From: Blastococcus sp. TF02-8
Lineage (GTDB): Bacteria; Actinomycetota; Actinomycetes; Mycobacteriales; Geodermatophilaceae
Reading direction: 5' to 3'
Assembly: GCF_003319175.1 (NCBI RefSeq)
Contig: NZ_QOHK01000003.1
Span: 1-64,000 of the forward strand
Length of the DNA stretch: 64,000 nucleotides
Every line of letters starts with the position of its first letter. Position 1 is the stretch's first letter. A program made the position numbers and the translations under genes. Below the pieces are notes generated by a model. The model made no database searches, was not told the origin of the DNA, and saw only the letters and a list, made by a program, of their open reading frames with translations. Below, piece after piece: positions 25,006-33,737 of the stretch.

Positions 25006-27224
25006 TGTTCTCCCGCTACTCACGCGGCCGGCAGATCCTCATCGCGGTCGCGCTCGCGTCCCTCGGGGCCTTCGTCGCCTTCACCTGGACGACGCTGCAC
25101 CGGCTCGGCGCCCGGCTGGTCGACGGGCTGCAGCCCGGCGACTGGATCGTCCTGGTCTGCGGTGCGCTCGTCCTCCTCATCGGCCATGTCCTACGCGCGG
25201 CGCGCACGAAGGTCCCGATCGACAACGTGCGCCGGGGCAGCCTCGCCGGCCAGTTCCGCCATCTGACCATCGGCTACCTGTTCAACATCGTCTTCCCGTT
25301 CCGGGTCGGTGAGGCGGTCCGTGCCTGGCTGATCGCCAAGACCCTCCGTATCAGCGTGCTCTACACGTTCATGGCGGTGGTCCTGGAGCGGCTGATCGAC
25401 ATCGTCCTCGTGGCGACGGCCTACCTGGTCTTCGTGGCTCTCGTCGGTGCGCCGGTCAGCGGCATCGTCCCGGTGGCGGCCATCGGCGCCGTGGTCGTGG
25501 CGGTCTCGCTGATCGTCGGTTTCGTCCTGCTGGTACGGGAGAACCGGGTGCTCATGCGGCTGGCCTGGCGCATGACCGGGTGGCTGAACCCCGAGTTGGA
25601 GAACAGGGCGCGGTTCAAGCTCTGGTCGGTGATCTTCGGCTTCCAGCGCTTCGCGCGGCAGCGGCGCCAGGTGATCCGCTACGCGGTTCTCGTCGTGGCC
25701 TCGTGGGTCTGCTACCTGGCCGCCGCCACGCTCGTCACGGTTGCCGTGCTCCCCCACTTGGGTGCAGCGGACACCTTCCGTGCGGTGGCCGCTCCCTATG
25801 CGGTGGCGAGTCCGGCCGTCGGTAACGGGGCTCCTGGTGGCTTCGTCCAGGGCGCCGAGAGCTTCCTGCAGGGCGCGGTGGACGCCGATCCGGCGGCGAT
25901 CGCCGCGTACGCCGGGGCGACCTGGTTCGTGCTGAACGTGCCGGTGCTGGCGGTTGCCGTCATCGCGCTGTTCGTGAACTGGGCTCGCACCAAGCCGCAG
26001 CCGCCGGCGCCGGCGGAGCTCTCCCCGGGGTACCGGTTCGTCAACAAGCTCGGCCGCGAGCAGGACATCTCTGGGCGCATCACGCACTTCCTCGACGCCT
26101 ATTTCCAGCGGCAGCACCTGAGCCAGGTTCTGCACCGGCTGGAGGTGGGCGGCAACGTGAGCCTGGTCCAGTTCTTCAAGGGCGGCTCGAATGCCGTCAC
26201 GCTGCTGGCCACCTCCGGTGACGAGCTGTTCGTGAAGAAGATGGTGCCCCTGGAGCACGCGCACAGGTTGAAGAACCAGCATGACTGGCTCGCGGCCCGC
26301 GCCGACCACCCACAGCTGGTGACGGTCCTGCGCGAGCAGCACGCCGAGGACCACTACGCCATCGACCTGGAGTACCGCCCGAGCAGCGTCCCGCTGTTCG
26401 AATTCGTGCACGAGAACCCGCTCAAGGACGGCGTGGACAAGCTGCGAGAGGTCTGGGACTACATGTACGACCGGGTTTACGAACTCGGTCCGGTCCAGCG
26501 GCATCCCGAGCTGCGGGACGACTACGTCACCGAGCGGTTCGTGCGACGCGTCCAGGCGGCCGCGGAGTCACATGCGGCGCTGGCCGAGGCGATGAAGGGC
26601 GATCGGATCGTCGTCAACGGCGAAGAGCTCGACAACTTCGACGCAATCCTGGGGCGGATCACCGCCAACGGGGCTGCGTGGAACGACCTGGCCACGTTCC
26701 AGACCTCCGCTTCCATCCACGGCGATCTCACGGTCGACAACGTGCTCGTGGACCTGCCGACGCGCTCCGTGCTGGTCATCGATCCCTCCGACGACAACCA
26801 GATCCGCGGTCCGATCATCGACTTCGCCCGCCAGATGCAGTCGCTGCTCTACGGGTACGAATTCCTCAACGAGGAGGAGTCGCCCGTCGTGCTCGGCCGG
26901 GACGGCGAGCTCCCGGAGATCACCTACCGCGACGAGCGTTCTGCCCGGTACGCCGAGCTCGCGGAGTTCGTGGGGACGACGATCATGCCGAGGCGACTCA
27001 GCGCGCCCGAACAGCGTTCGGTGCTGTTCCACGTCGGGCTCTTCTACGGCCGGATGCTCACGCACCGCGTGGTCATCAACCCCGGAACAGCCCTGAAGTA
27101 CTACGCCGTGTGCGTACAAGCGCTCAACCGTTACCTGGACCAGTACGAGGTCTCCCGGCTGGACGCCGGAGACGGCGACGTCGACACAGAAGAAGGACAG
27201 GTGCTCTCCTCGTGGAGGCCGTGA
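25005..27224 (+). CDS. Fusion: flippase-like LPG_synthase_TM membrane domain plus APH-like kinase domain
   Basis: 739 residues. Residues 1-330 hold about eight helices with the signature of the LPG_synthase_TM/UPF0104 (YbhN/AglD) family: GYLFNIVFPFRVGEAVRAW and VVLERLIDIVLV. Residues about 350-739 look like an aminoglycoside/choline-kinase-type phosphotransferase. It has a candidate ATP lysine in ELFVKKM, the catalytic loop HGDLTVDNVLVD and the metal-binding Asp in LVIDPSDD. The ATG at 25005 overlaps the HAD stop (TGATG), and the GT2 gene overlaps the end. Known members of the membrane family move or modify lipid-linked groups, and the soluble family phosphorylates small hydroxylated molecules or acts on lipids. 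A coupled phosphorylation and translocation role is inference. Confidence 0.82.
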   Translation: MFSRYSRGRQILIAVALASLGAFVAFTWTTLHRLGARLVDGLQPGDWIVLVCGALVLLIGHVLRAARTKVPIDNVRRGSLAGQFRHLTIGYLFNIVFPFRVGEAVRAWLIAKTLRISVLYTFMAVVLERLIDIVLVATAYLVFVALVGAPVSGIVPVAAIGAVVVAVSLIVGFVLLVRENRVLMRLAWRMTGWLNPELENRARFKLWSVIFGFQRFARQRRQVIRYAVLVVASWVCYLAAATLVTVAVLPHLGAADTFRAVAAPYAVASPAVGNGAPGGFVQGAESFLQGAVDADPAAIAAYAGATWFVLNVPVLAVAVIALFVNWARTKPQPPAPAELSPGYRFVNKLGREQDISGRITHFLDAYFQRQHLSQVLHRLEVGGNVSLVQFFKGGSNAVTLLATSGDELFVKKMVPLEHAHRLKNQHDWLAARADHPQLVTVLREQHAEDHYAIDLEYRPSSVPLFEFVHENPLKDGVDKLREVWDYMYDRVYELGPVQRHPELRDDYVTERFVRRVQAAAESHAALAEAMKGDRIVVNGEELDNFDAILGRITANGAAWNDLATFQTSASIHGDLTVDNVLVDLPTRSVLVIDPSDDNQIRGPIIDFARQMQSLLYGYEFLNEEESPVVLGRDGELPEITYRDERSARYAELAEFVGTTIMPRRLSAPEQRSVLFHVGLFYGRMLTHRVVINPGTALKYYAVCVQALNRYLDQYEVSRLDAGDGDVDTEEGQVLSSWRP

Positions 27225-27979
27225 TCGCGATCCCCGCCTACAACTGCGCCCCCCAGATCGGCCGGGTGCTGGACGAGATCACCGACGAGGTGGCCGCCCG
27301 AGTCGCGCAGATCTGGGTCATCGACAACCGCAGCACCGACGACACACTCGAGCGGGCGCTGGAGTACAAGCGCAGCGGGCGCCTTCCCCACCTCAGGGTC
27401 TTCCGAAACCGCCAGAACAACAGCCTCGGCGGCACGCACAAGGTGGCGTTCGAGCATGCCCGGGCTGTCGGGCACACGCACGTGGTCATCCTGCACGGCG
27501 ACAACCAAGCGCACAGCGACGAGGTCGCGCTGCTGCTGGACCACGCTGAGGCGCATCCCGAAACGCAGACGGTGCTGGGCTCGCGGTTCAGTCGAAGGTC
27601 CCGTCTGCAGGGGTACGACGCCAAGCGGGTCTGGGGCAATCGGGTGCTCAACACCGTCTACAGCATCGTGGCGCTGCGTCGGCTGCAGGACCTCGGCTCG
27701 GGTCTGAACCTCTTCGCCCTCCGCGACCTGGACCCGGCCACCTACATGGGCTTCGCCAACCACTTGACGTTCAACTACGAACTGATCTTGGACCTCGTGA
27801 AGCGCAAGGTCCAGTTCGCCTACGTCCCGATCAGCTGGCGCGAGGAGGACCAGGTCTCCAACGCCCGCAACTGGAACATCTTCCGCACCGCCTTGCGCAA
27901 TCTGGCGCTGTGGCGGCTGGGTCGGCAAACCTCCGCGCCGGCCCCCAACCGAGACTACGAGTGGGACGAGGTGCAGTGA
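27212..27979 (+). CDS. Family 2 glycosyltransferase (DPM1-like)
   Basis: 255-residue GT-A fold enzyme. VIAIPAYN opens the nucleotide-binding half, IDNRSTDDTLE follows, then the metal-binding HGDNQAHSDE (about 100) and GSRFSRRSRLQGYD. It resembles polyprenyl-phosphate sugar synthases. I see no C-terminal membrane helices, so it is probably peripheral. Starts: GTG at 27212, with AAGGACAGG about 9 bases upstream, overlaps the previous gene by 13 bases; GTG at 27221 is an alternative. It overlaps the nucleotidyltransferase gene by one base (TGATG). It probably makes a polyprenyl-phosphate sugar for the GtrA and GT-C-like partners. Confidence 0.88.
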   Translation: MEAVIAIPAYNCAPQIGRVLDEITDEVAARVAQIWVIDNRSTDDTLERALEYKRSGRLPHLRVFRNRQNNSLGGTHKVAFEHARAVGHTHVVILHGDNQAHSDEVALLLDHAEAHPETQTVLGSRFSRRSRLQGYDAKRVWGNRVLNTVYSIVALRRLQDLGSGLNLFALRDLDPATYMGFANHLTFNYELILDLVKRKVQFAYVPISWREEDQVSNARNWNIFRTALRNLALWRLGRQTSAPAPNRDYEWDEVQ

Positions 27980-28719
27980 TGTCGACTTTGCAGGTGCTCA
28001 TGCCGATGGGCGGCCTGGGGACACGGTTTCGCAAGGTCGGTATCACCACGCCCAAGCCGCTGATCGAGGTCGGCGGGGTCCCGATGTTCCAGCGGGCCCT
28101 CGGCTCGTTTGCGCCGTGGCACGGGGACAAGACCGTGACGGTGGTGGTGCGGGAGGACAATGACCGCGAGTTCGGTCTGGCCGACCAGGTGGTCGCCGTC
28201 GAGCCGTCGGCCCGAATCGTCCTCCTCGACCACGACACGCGGGGTGCGGTGGAGACCTGCCTCGAGGCCCGAGACCGGCTCGACCCGGACCAGCCGCTCG
28301 TGATCATGGACTGCGACATCGCCTTCGACAGCCCCGAGTACTTCCGGGTGCTTCAGGCCGCGGTCGAGAGCCGCGACGTCGATGGCTTGCTGCTGTCCTT
28401 CCACTCGATCGAGCCCCGGTACAGCTTTGCTGAGGTCGACGACAGGGGGCGCGTGGTTCGCACCGCGGAGAAGCGGGCCATCAGCTCCGACGCCCTGATG
28501 GGCGTCTACTCGTTCACCTCGGCCGGCGTGTTCATGGAGGCCGCGGATCGCTTGATGGAGAAGCAGATCGGTGTCGCCATGCCGGAGTACTACGTCTCCT
28601 TGGTGTTCAACGAGCTGATCGACTCGGGACGCCGGGTCGGGCTCGTCCGCGGCGACTTCTATTGCTTCGGGACTCCGGAGGAGCTCGCCGCCTTCGAGGC
28701 GACCGGCGCCCCCGTCTGA
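27979..28719 (+). CDS. Nucleotidyltransferase (NTP-transferase family)
   Basis: 246 residues. The N-terminal MPMGGLGTRF and KPLIEVGG are the nucleotide-binding signature of sugar-1-phosphate and alcohol-phosphate nucleotidyltransferases. VIMDCDIAF supplies the metal-binding Asp pair and RTAEKRAISS the later lysine region. It lacks a hexapeptide acyltransferase tail. The family includes enzymes that load CMP, UDP, GDP or dTDP onto a phosphorylated metabolite; the exact nucleotide is not readable. It is the last gene of the overlapping run that starts at 21610 and follows the GT2 by a TGATG overlap. Confidence 0.87.
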   Translation: MSTLQVLMPMGGLGTRFRKVGITTPKPLIEVGGVPMFQRALGSFAPWHGDKTVTVVVREDNDREFGLADQVVAVEPSARIVLLDHDTRGAVETCLEARDRLDPDQPLVIMDCDIAFDSPEYFRVLQAAVESRDVDGLLLSFHSIEPRYSFAEVDDRGRVVRTAEKRAISSDALMGVYSFTSAGVFMEAADRLMEKQIGVAMPEYYVSLVFNELIDSGRRVGLVRGDFYCFGTPEELAAFEATGAPV

Positions 28720-28749
28720 GTCCGGGGGTTCAACGAGCGGTGCACGGTG

Positions 28750-28764
28750 GTCCGCAAGGCGGAC
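28750..28764. terminator. Short hairpin between convergent genes
   Basis: GTCCGC (28750-28755) and GCGGAC (28759-28764) form a 6-base stem with an AAG loop in the 57-base gap between the nucleotidyltransferase and the convergent acyltransferase gene. No T tract; modest support. Confidence 0.35.
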
Positions 28765-28776
28765 GGCCGTGACGGC

Positions 28777-30930
28777 TCACAGCCTCGCGTCGAGCAGCGG
28801 CCCGAGCGACCGCGAGAAGGCGCCGGACACGTGGCTGGCGTCGAAGTATGCGATGACTCCGCCGATGACGGTGTGGCAGCGCTCGGCGTCGCAGAACCCA
28901 TCGCTGAGGTCGACCACGCGGATACGGGGGTCCCCGAGCGCTTCGGCGGCCTCGGCCAGGTAGTCGGGGGCGAGCCGGACCTCGCGGGGTCCGGCGCAGG
29001 GATCGTCGGCCCGCCCGGCCGCGGCGATGCAGTTGGGGACGTGCACACCCGGGTCGACCAGCGTCTTGGTCGAGCGCAGCGTCTCGCGGGGGGCCACGCC
29101 GTTGGTCGTCGGAACAGCGCGGATGACGGTGACCCGCTTGCCCGAGTCGGCCAGTGCTCGGAGCGGCCCTTGGAGCACCTCGGCCGGCACCTCGCGGTGC
29201 AGTTCGTCCGCAGTGTCCCGATAGGCGTAGATGTCCGAGCGGTAGCTGGTGAACACCCGGCTGATGGTGGGATCCCGCTCGATGGTGCGCAGCACCTCGG
29301 AGGCGTACTCCTGGCAGATCTCGGTGGCGCCCGGCTGCATGTTGGGGCCGACCATCCGGTCACTGTCGGCAGTCGTGGGGCAACCGCCGCGCACGTAGGT
29401 CACCACGGCCCAGTTGCGTCGCTCGGCGACGACCTGGAGGGCCTCGTAGAGGCTGGCCGTGTGCGAGTCGCCGACCAGCGCGACGGTCTCGGTCGGGTGC
29501 GCGCTGCCGAACCGGCAGGACTTGATGACGGGATCGCCCTCCGGCTGCATGCAGGGGAGCCCCCGCGAGCCGTCTGTCTGGGCGAACGCCGGACTCACGG
29601 TGGAGGTCTGGGCGAAGCGGTCCGAGCATTGCCCGTCCCGCTCCATGGCCGCCGCACCGAAGCAGGGGTCGTCGCCGGCCGCGAACGCCTCGGCAGCCGC
29701 ACTGGCCTCAGCAACCTCCCGTTCCTGCCACTGTGCGGCGCCCACACAGCTGAGGACGACCGTGCCGGTGCACAGCACGGTCGCGGCGTAGGTCCACCGG
29801 GGCCGTTTGCGGACGAGAAAGCCACCGGAGCGCACGGGGTCCTCCACCCACCGCTTGGTGAGCCAGGCCGCAACCACCGTGAAGACGAGGACCCCGGCCT
29901 TCGTTCGGAGGCCCAGCGGGTGCCCGACGGCCAGCGGCACCAGGACGACGGCCGGCCAGTGCCACAGATAGGCGGAGTAGGAGATGTCGCTGAGGAATGC
30001 CACGGGACGTGCGCCGGCGAGGCCGGTGGGCGCCCAGGCGGCGCGCGGCGCCCCCGCCCAGATGACTGCAACCGTGCCGAGGACCGGAACCAGCGCCGCC
30101 GTGCCCGGAAACGCTGTCGCTTCGGACATCATCAGCGCCGAGGCCGTGATGGCGAGAAAGCCCGTCCAGGAGACGGCGGCTCGCAGCTGGTCCCGCGTTG
30201 CGGGGGTTCGGGCAGCGAACACCGCCAGCAAGCCACCCAGTCCGAACTCCCAGGCCCGGGACAGGGTGGAGAAGTACGCGTAGGGCGGCGAGGCCTCGGT
30301 GGCCCACAGGGAATAGAGGAAGGACGCCACGGCCACGGCGGCGAGCAGGACGGCTGCCGGCTGCCAGCGCCGCCGCTGGCGGCGCGCCAGCCAGCCCGCG
30401 GCGAGCAGCAGCAGCGGCCAGGCCAGGTAGAACTGCTCCTCGGTCGAGAGGGACCAGTAGTGCTGGGCGGGCGAGGCTACGTTCGCGGCGGCGAGATAGT
30501 CGACGGCATCGTTGGCCAGCGCCCAGTTCTCGACGTAGACGGCGGAAGCGGACAGCTCCCGCAGGAACTGCGGCCAGTAGGTCACCGGAGCCAGCACGAC
30601 GGTGCCCACGGCGCTGGCCAGAAGGACCAAGAGCGCGGCCGGCAGGAGCCGGCGGGCACGCCGGGCCCAGAACTCGGCCAGCCGTATGCCGCCGGTACGC
30701 GCTACCTCCCGCAGGAGGTGGCCGGTGATGAGGAAGCCGGAGACGACGAAGAACACGTCTACCCCGACGTAGCCACCCGGTAGCCGGCTGGGAGCGACGT
30801 GGTACACCACGACGAGGGAGACGGCAAGCGCCCGGAGTCCCTGGATCTCTATCCGTATCCCGCGTCCGGTCGGAGCGGTAGGGGGCGTGGTGGTCGTGAC
30901 CCGCTCCTGGGTCACTCCGGTCGCCGTCAT
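28777..30930 (-). CDS. Membrane O-acyltransferase with fused SGNH domain (OafA/YrhL type)
   Basis: 717 residues. The acyltransferase-3 domain begins IEIQGLRALAVSLVVVYH at about residue 29, with GGYVGVDVFFVVSGFLI and about ten helices to residue 420. A periplasmic SGNH domain follows, with block I GDSH (Ser489) and the C-terminal DxxH (D697, H700 in FDASHVSG), giving a full triad. Such two-domain proteins move acetyl groups across the membrane and attach them to extracellular polysaccharides such as peptidoglycan, LPS or wall glycans. The ATG at 30930 is chosen; longer starts would run through non-conserved sequence. It lies 79 bases downstream of the LCP gene on the same strand, suggesting acetylation of the glycan that LCP ligates. 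Confidence 0.92.
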   Translation of the reverse strand: MTATGVTQERVTTTTPPTAPTGRGIRIEIQGLRALAVSLVVVYHVAPSRLPGGYVGVDVFFVVSGFLITGHLLREVARTGGIRLAEFWARRARRLLPAALLVLLASAVGTVVLAPVTYWPQFLRELSASAVYVENWALANDAVDYLAAANVASPAQHYWSLSTEEQFYLAWPLLLLAAGWLARRQRRRWQPAAVLLAAVAVASFLYSLWATEASPPYAYFSTLSRAWEFGLGGLLAVFAARTPATRDQLRAAVSWTGFLAITASALMMSEATAFPGTAALVPVLGTVAVIWAGAPRAAWAPTGLAGARPVAFLSDISYSAYLWHWPAVVLVPLAVGHPLGLRTKAGVLVFTVVAAWLTKRWVEDPVRSGGFLVRKRPRWTYAATVLCTGTVVLSCVGAAQWQEREVAEASAAAEAFAAGDDPCFGAAAMERDGQCSDRFAQTSTVSPAFAQTDGSRGLPCMQPEGDPVIKSCRFGSAHPTETVALVGDSHTASLYEALQVVAERRNWAVVTYVRGGCPTTADSDRMVGPNMQPGATEICQEYASEVLRTIERDPTISRVFTSYRSDIYAYRDTADELHREVPAEVLQGPLRALADSGKRVTVIRAVPTTNGVAPRETLRSTKTLVDPGVHVPNCIAAAGRADDPCAGPREVRLAPDYLAEAAEALGDPRIRVVDLSDGFCDAERCHTVIGGVIAYFDASHVSGAFSRSLGPLLDARL

Positions 30931-31009
30931 GCTGTTCCCGTCGTCGTCGGACCGCTCGGGGACCGGGAGGTCGCGGACCTCCCGGCGCCCCTGCGTCGGT
31001 CCAGCGTGG

Positions 31010-32548
31010 TCAGTTGATGCAGCCGGTGTCGGCCGCGGTCCGAGCATCCTCGCCGGCGACCGGGTCGGTCGGAGGCTGCGCGGTCGTCGCCTTGCCGACA
31101 CCGTTGAAGTCCGACCCGAGGATCAGCTGCACGCTGCCGGGACTCGCGTCGTCGCTCACCTTGGTGATCGCGCCAGGGATGACGGCGGCCAGGGTGGCCG
31201 CGAGCGCCTCGTCCCCGGCTGCGAAACGGATCTCGGTCTGGGCGTAGCGGTTGCTGTCGGCATTGCCGGTGCTCGGGACGCCGAAGCCCTTGGCTTCCAG
31301 ATCCGTGGCTGCCTTGGCCGCCAGGCCGCTGGTACCCGAACCGTTGAAGACGGTGACCGAGACCTCGGACGGGTCGACCAGCTTCGGGGGCTCTGCCGAC
31401 TTCGGCGCCTCCTCCTTCGGCTCGGAGGAGAGCTGGGCGAAGAATTCGTGCAGGGTGTCCTCGTCCTCGAGGCGGACGATCGACTTGCCGTCCTCCTCAC
31501 CGGTGCCAGCGTTCGGCACGGTCTGGAACTCGATGCTGCTGGCGGTCACGGACTGCATCTGCTCCGCGAGCTGCAGCAGGTTCAGGTTCTTGTCGACGGT
31601 CAGTGCCTCGGACGCGGCCTGCACCAACTGGCGCTGCTTGCCCAGGTCGAGCAGCACGTCGTCGGAAAGCATCTTGCGCAACACGCCCGCCATGAACACC
31701 TGCTGGCGGACGATGCGGTCGAAGTCGCCTCGGCCCTGCGGTCCGTAACCGTGTCGCTGCCGGACGAACTTCAGCGCGTCAGCACCGCTGATGGTCTGCA
31801 CACCGGCCGGGAAGTAGGCCCCCGACCACTTGCGGTCGTCGACGGCCTTGCAGAGGTTGACCTCGACGCCGCCGACGACCTTGGAGAGCTCGAAGAAACC
31901 GAGCAGGTCGACCTCCGCGTAGTGGTCGATCTTCAGTCCGCTGAGCTGACTGATCGTCCGAACCAGCAGTTGGGCCCCGGCCGCCTGCTTCGTCTTGTCC
32001 GAGGCGCCGTCGGGGGCATTGGTGTAGCCGTAGGCGTAGGCCGCGTTCAGTCGATCCCTGCCGTACCCGGGAATGTCGACGTAGGAGTCGCGCGGGAAGG
32101 AGACGAACGAAGCTCGCGAACCGTCGGCGGGCACGTGGACCAGGATCATGGTGTCGGTGTTGACGCCTGAGTCGGTCCCGGCGTTGAGCTCGGCCAGCTG
32201 GGCGTCGGTGAGAGTGCTACGGCTGTCGTTGCCGACCAGCAGGAGGTTCATCGCCGCGCCGGAGTCGCCGGTGCCCTCGTTGCCCTCCGTCGGGATGGCG
32301 TCGGTACGGTTCACGGTCGCCTCGGCCACCTGTCCGAGATACCAGCCCCAGCCGCTGGTCGCCAGCACGGCGACCGCTGCGACCGCCGCAACCGAGCGAC
32401 CGACGAGTGCGACGCGCGAGCGGCGGCGTCCCTCGGGCTTCGGCGTGCGGTCGGCGACGTCCCGGGTAGGACGTCCGGCACGGGGGTCGAGCCGCGGGGG
32501 GAGCGGGCGAGCAGCAGATGACTCCTGTTCGAAGCGGTCTCGGCTCAC
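31010..32548 (-). CDS. LytR-CpsA-Psr (LCP) family ligase with LytR_C domain
   Basis: LCP enzymes attach polyprenyl-pyrophosphate-linked glycans to peptidoglycan; in mycobacteria they ligate arabinogalactan. The 512 residues have a basic cytosolic tail, one transmembrane segment at about 50-68, and the LCP domain at about 100-300. Conserved elements include LLVGNDSR, FVSFPRDSYVDIPG, GRDRLNAAYAYG and FVRQRHGYGPQGRGDFDRI. A C-terminal LytR_C domain starts near VTVFNGSGTSGLA. The GTG start has AGGAAGGA 5-6 bases upstream. It corresponds in position to Rv3267 and sits divergent from the galactan exporter genes, fitting a role in ligating that polymer. Confidence 0.95.
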   Translation of the reverse strand: MSRDRFEQESSAARPLPPRLDPRAGRPTRDVADRTPKPEGRRRSRVALVGRSVAAVAAVAVLATSGWGWYLGQVAEATVNRTDAIPTEGNEGTGDSGAAMNLLLVGNDSRSTLTDAQLAELNAGTDSGVNTDTMILVHVPADGSRASFVSFPRDSYVDIPGYGRDRLNAAYAYGYTNAPDGASDKTKQAAGAQLLVRTISQLSGLKIDHYAEVDLLGFFELSKVVGGVEVNLCKAVDDRKWSGAYFPAGVQTISGADALKFVRQRHGYGPQGRGDFDRIVRQQVFMAGVLRKMLSDDVLLDLGKQRQLVQAASEALTVDKNLNLLQLAEQMQSVTASSIEFQTVPNAGTGEEDGKSIVRLEDEDTLHEFFAQLSSEPKEEAPKSAEPPKLVDPSEVSVTVFNGSGTSGLAAKAATDLEAKGFGVPSTGNADSNRYAQTEIRFAAGDEALAATLAAVIPGAITKVSDDASPGSVQLILGSDFNGVGKATTAQPPTDPVAGEDARTAADTGCIN

Positions 32549-32903
32549 GATGTCCTTCCTGCGGATGGTTCTTCCGGTGGCCCGGAGGACGACTCCGTGT
32601 CACTGATGTCGGAGGGCAGCACCGAAGGGGCCCGTCGGGATCGATGGTAGGTGGGCGCAGGGCGGCGGTCGGGGGTCCGACACGGGAACCGTCCGTCACT
32701 GCCAGATGCCCCTGACCCTCCGAGGTCCCTGGCCCCCACCCGTCACACCATCCCCAGCCTCGGGGATGCGGCGGCTCGACCAGGCGGGGGCCGATGGTGT
32801 TGCCGAGACGGTCGGGGAGGGCGAGCCCGAAGTGCCCTCCGGGGTTCGACCCGTCCCGCACGGGCGAAACCGGACCGGGATGCGGCAGGTAGCGTGGTCC
32901 GGC
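32549..32903. other. Intergenic region between divergent LCP and galactan-export genes
   Basis: About 355 bases without a credible gene. Frames running in from the + strand side have poor codon use and no similarity before the permease domain. It holds the LCP ribosome-binding site at the left, several short GC-rich dyads, and the TAGCGT box before the permease start at the right. No tRNA can be folded from the GGTTCGACC at about 32842. Confidence 0.6.
32890..32895 (+). promoter_or_regulatory. Leaderless -10 box for the ABC permease
   Basis: TAGCGT ends 8 bases before the GTG at 32904, and no Shine-Dalgarno precedes that GTG. This favours 32904 over the in-frame ATG at 32880. Confidence 0.45.
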
Positions 32904-33737
32904 GTGGCAACGGCACAACGGAGCGGGCGCACCTACGGTGCTGCCCTGGACGACCTCCGCACAGGGTGGGCGCAGCGGGAACTCTGGGCCCACCTGGGGT
33001 GGCAGGACATCCGACAGCGATACCGGCGCTCCGTGCTCGGGCCGATCTGGATTTCGATCACCATGGCGGTCACGGCGATCGCGCTCGGCATCCTGTATGC
33101 GGGGTTGTTCGAGAACGACCTGTCCCGCCAGCTGCCCAACATCCTGGTGGGTTTCATCATCTGGGGGTTCATCAGCGGCTGCATCGCCGAGGGGTCGGAG
33201 GTGTTCATCGCCAACAACGGTCTGATCACCCACCTGCCGGCGCCGCTGTCGGTGCACGTGTACCGACTGGTGTGGCGTCAGACGCTGTTCTTCGCGCACA
33301 ACCTCGTCGTGTACGTGATCATGCTCGTGGTGTTCCGGCAGGACCTCCACTGGAGCAGCCTGAGCGCGATCCCGGCCTTCCTGCTGCTCGTCGTGAACGG
33401 GCTCTGGGTGGCGCTGTTGCTGGGCATCGTCACGACGCGCTTCCGGGACATGGCCCCGATCATCGGTTCGGTCGTGCAGTTGGCGTTCTTCATGACCCCG
33501 ATCGTGTGGATCTACCAGGATTTCCTGCAGAGTCCCAACCCGTCCATAGCTGAGAGGGCCCGGCTCGCCGAGCTCAATCCGTTCCTGCACTTCGTCGAGA
33601 TGCTGCGACGGCCGATGCTCGGCCAGCCGCAGGAGCTGCGCTACTGGATCGTGGTCCTCGTCATCACAGTCGTCGGATGGGCCCTCGCCTTGTCCACGCT
33701 GCGCCGCTACCGCGCTCGAGTCTCGTATTGGGTGTGA
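32904..33737 (+). CDS. wzm: ABC-2 type polysaccharide export permease (Wzm/RfbD-like)
   Basis: Membrane component of a polysaccharide ABC exporter. From the GTG at 32904 it is 277 residues, with a cytosolic N-terminus ending RQRYRRSVLGPIWISITM, the hallmark of TagG/RfbA permeases. Six helices follow, as does FRDMAPIIGSVVQLAFFMTPIVW near residue 190. The alternative ATG at 32880 would add 8 residues. It is coupled to the ATPase gene by GTGA, and the trio permease-ATPase-GlfT1 matches mycobacterial Rv3783-Rv3781-Rv3782, which export the galactan precursor. The assignment to galactan is therefore supported by context as well as family. Confidence 0.92.
   Translation: MATAQRSGRTYGAALDDLRTGWAQRELWAHLGWQDIRQRYRRSVLGPIWISITMAVTAIALGILYAGLFENDLSRQLPNILVGFIIWGFISGCIAEGSEVFIANNGLITHLPAPLSVHVYRLVWRQTLFFAHNLVVYVIMLVVFRQDLHWSSLSAIPAFLLLVVNGLWVALLLGIVTTRFRDMAPIIGSVVQLAFFMTPIVWIYQDFLQSPNPSIAERARLAELNPFLHFVEMLRRPMLGQPQELRYWIVVLVITVVGWALALSTLRRYRARVSYWV

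Noticed and set aside
32821-32880. GGTTCGACC resembling a tRNA T-loop
   Set aside because: The flanking bases do not form a T stem and no acceptor, D or anticodon arms fit.
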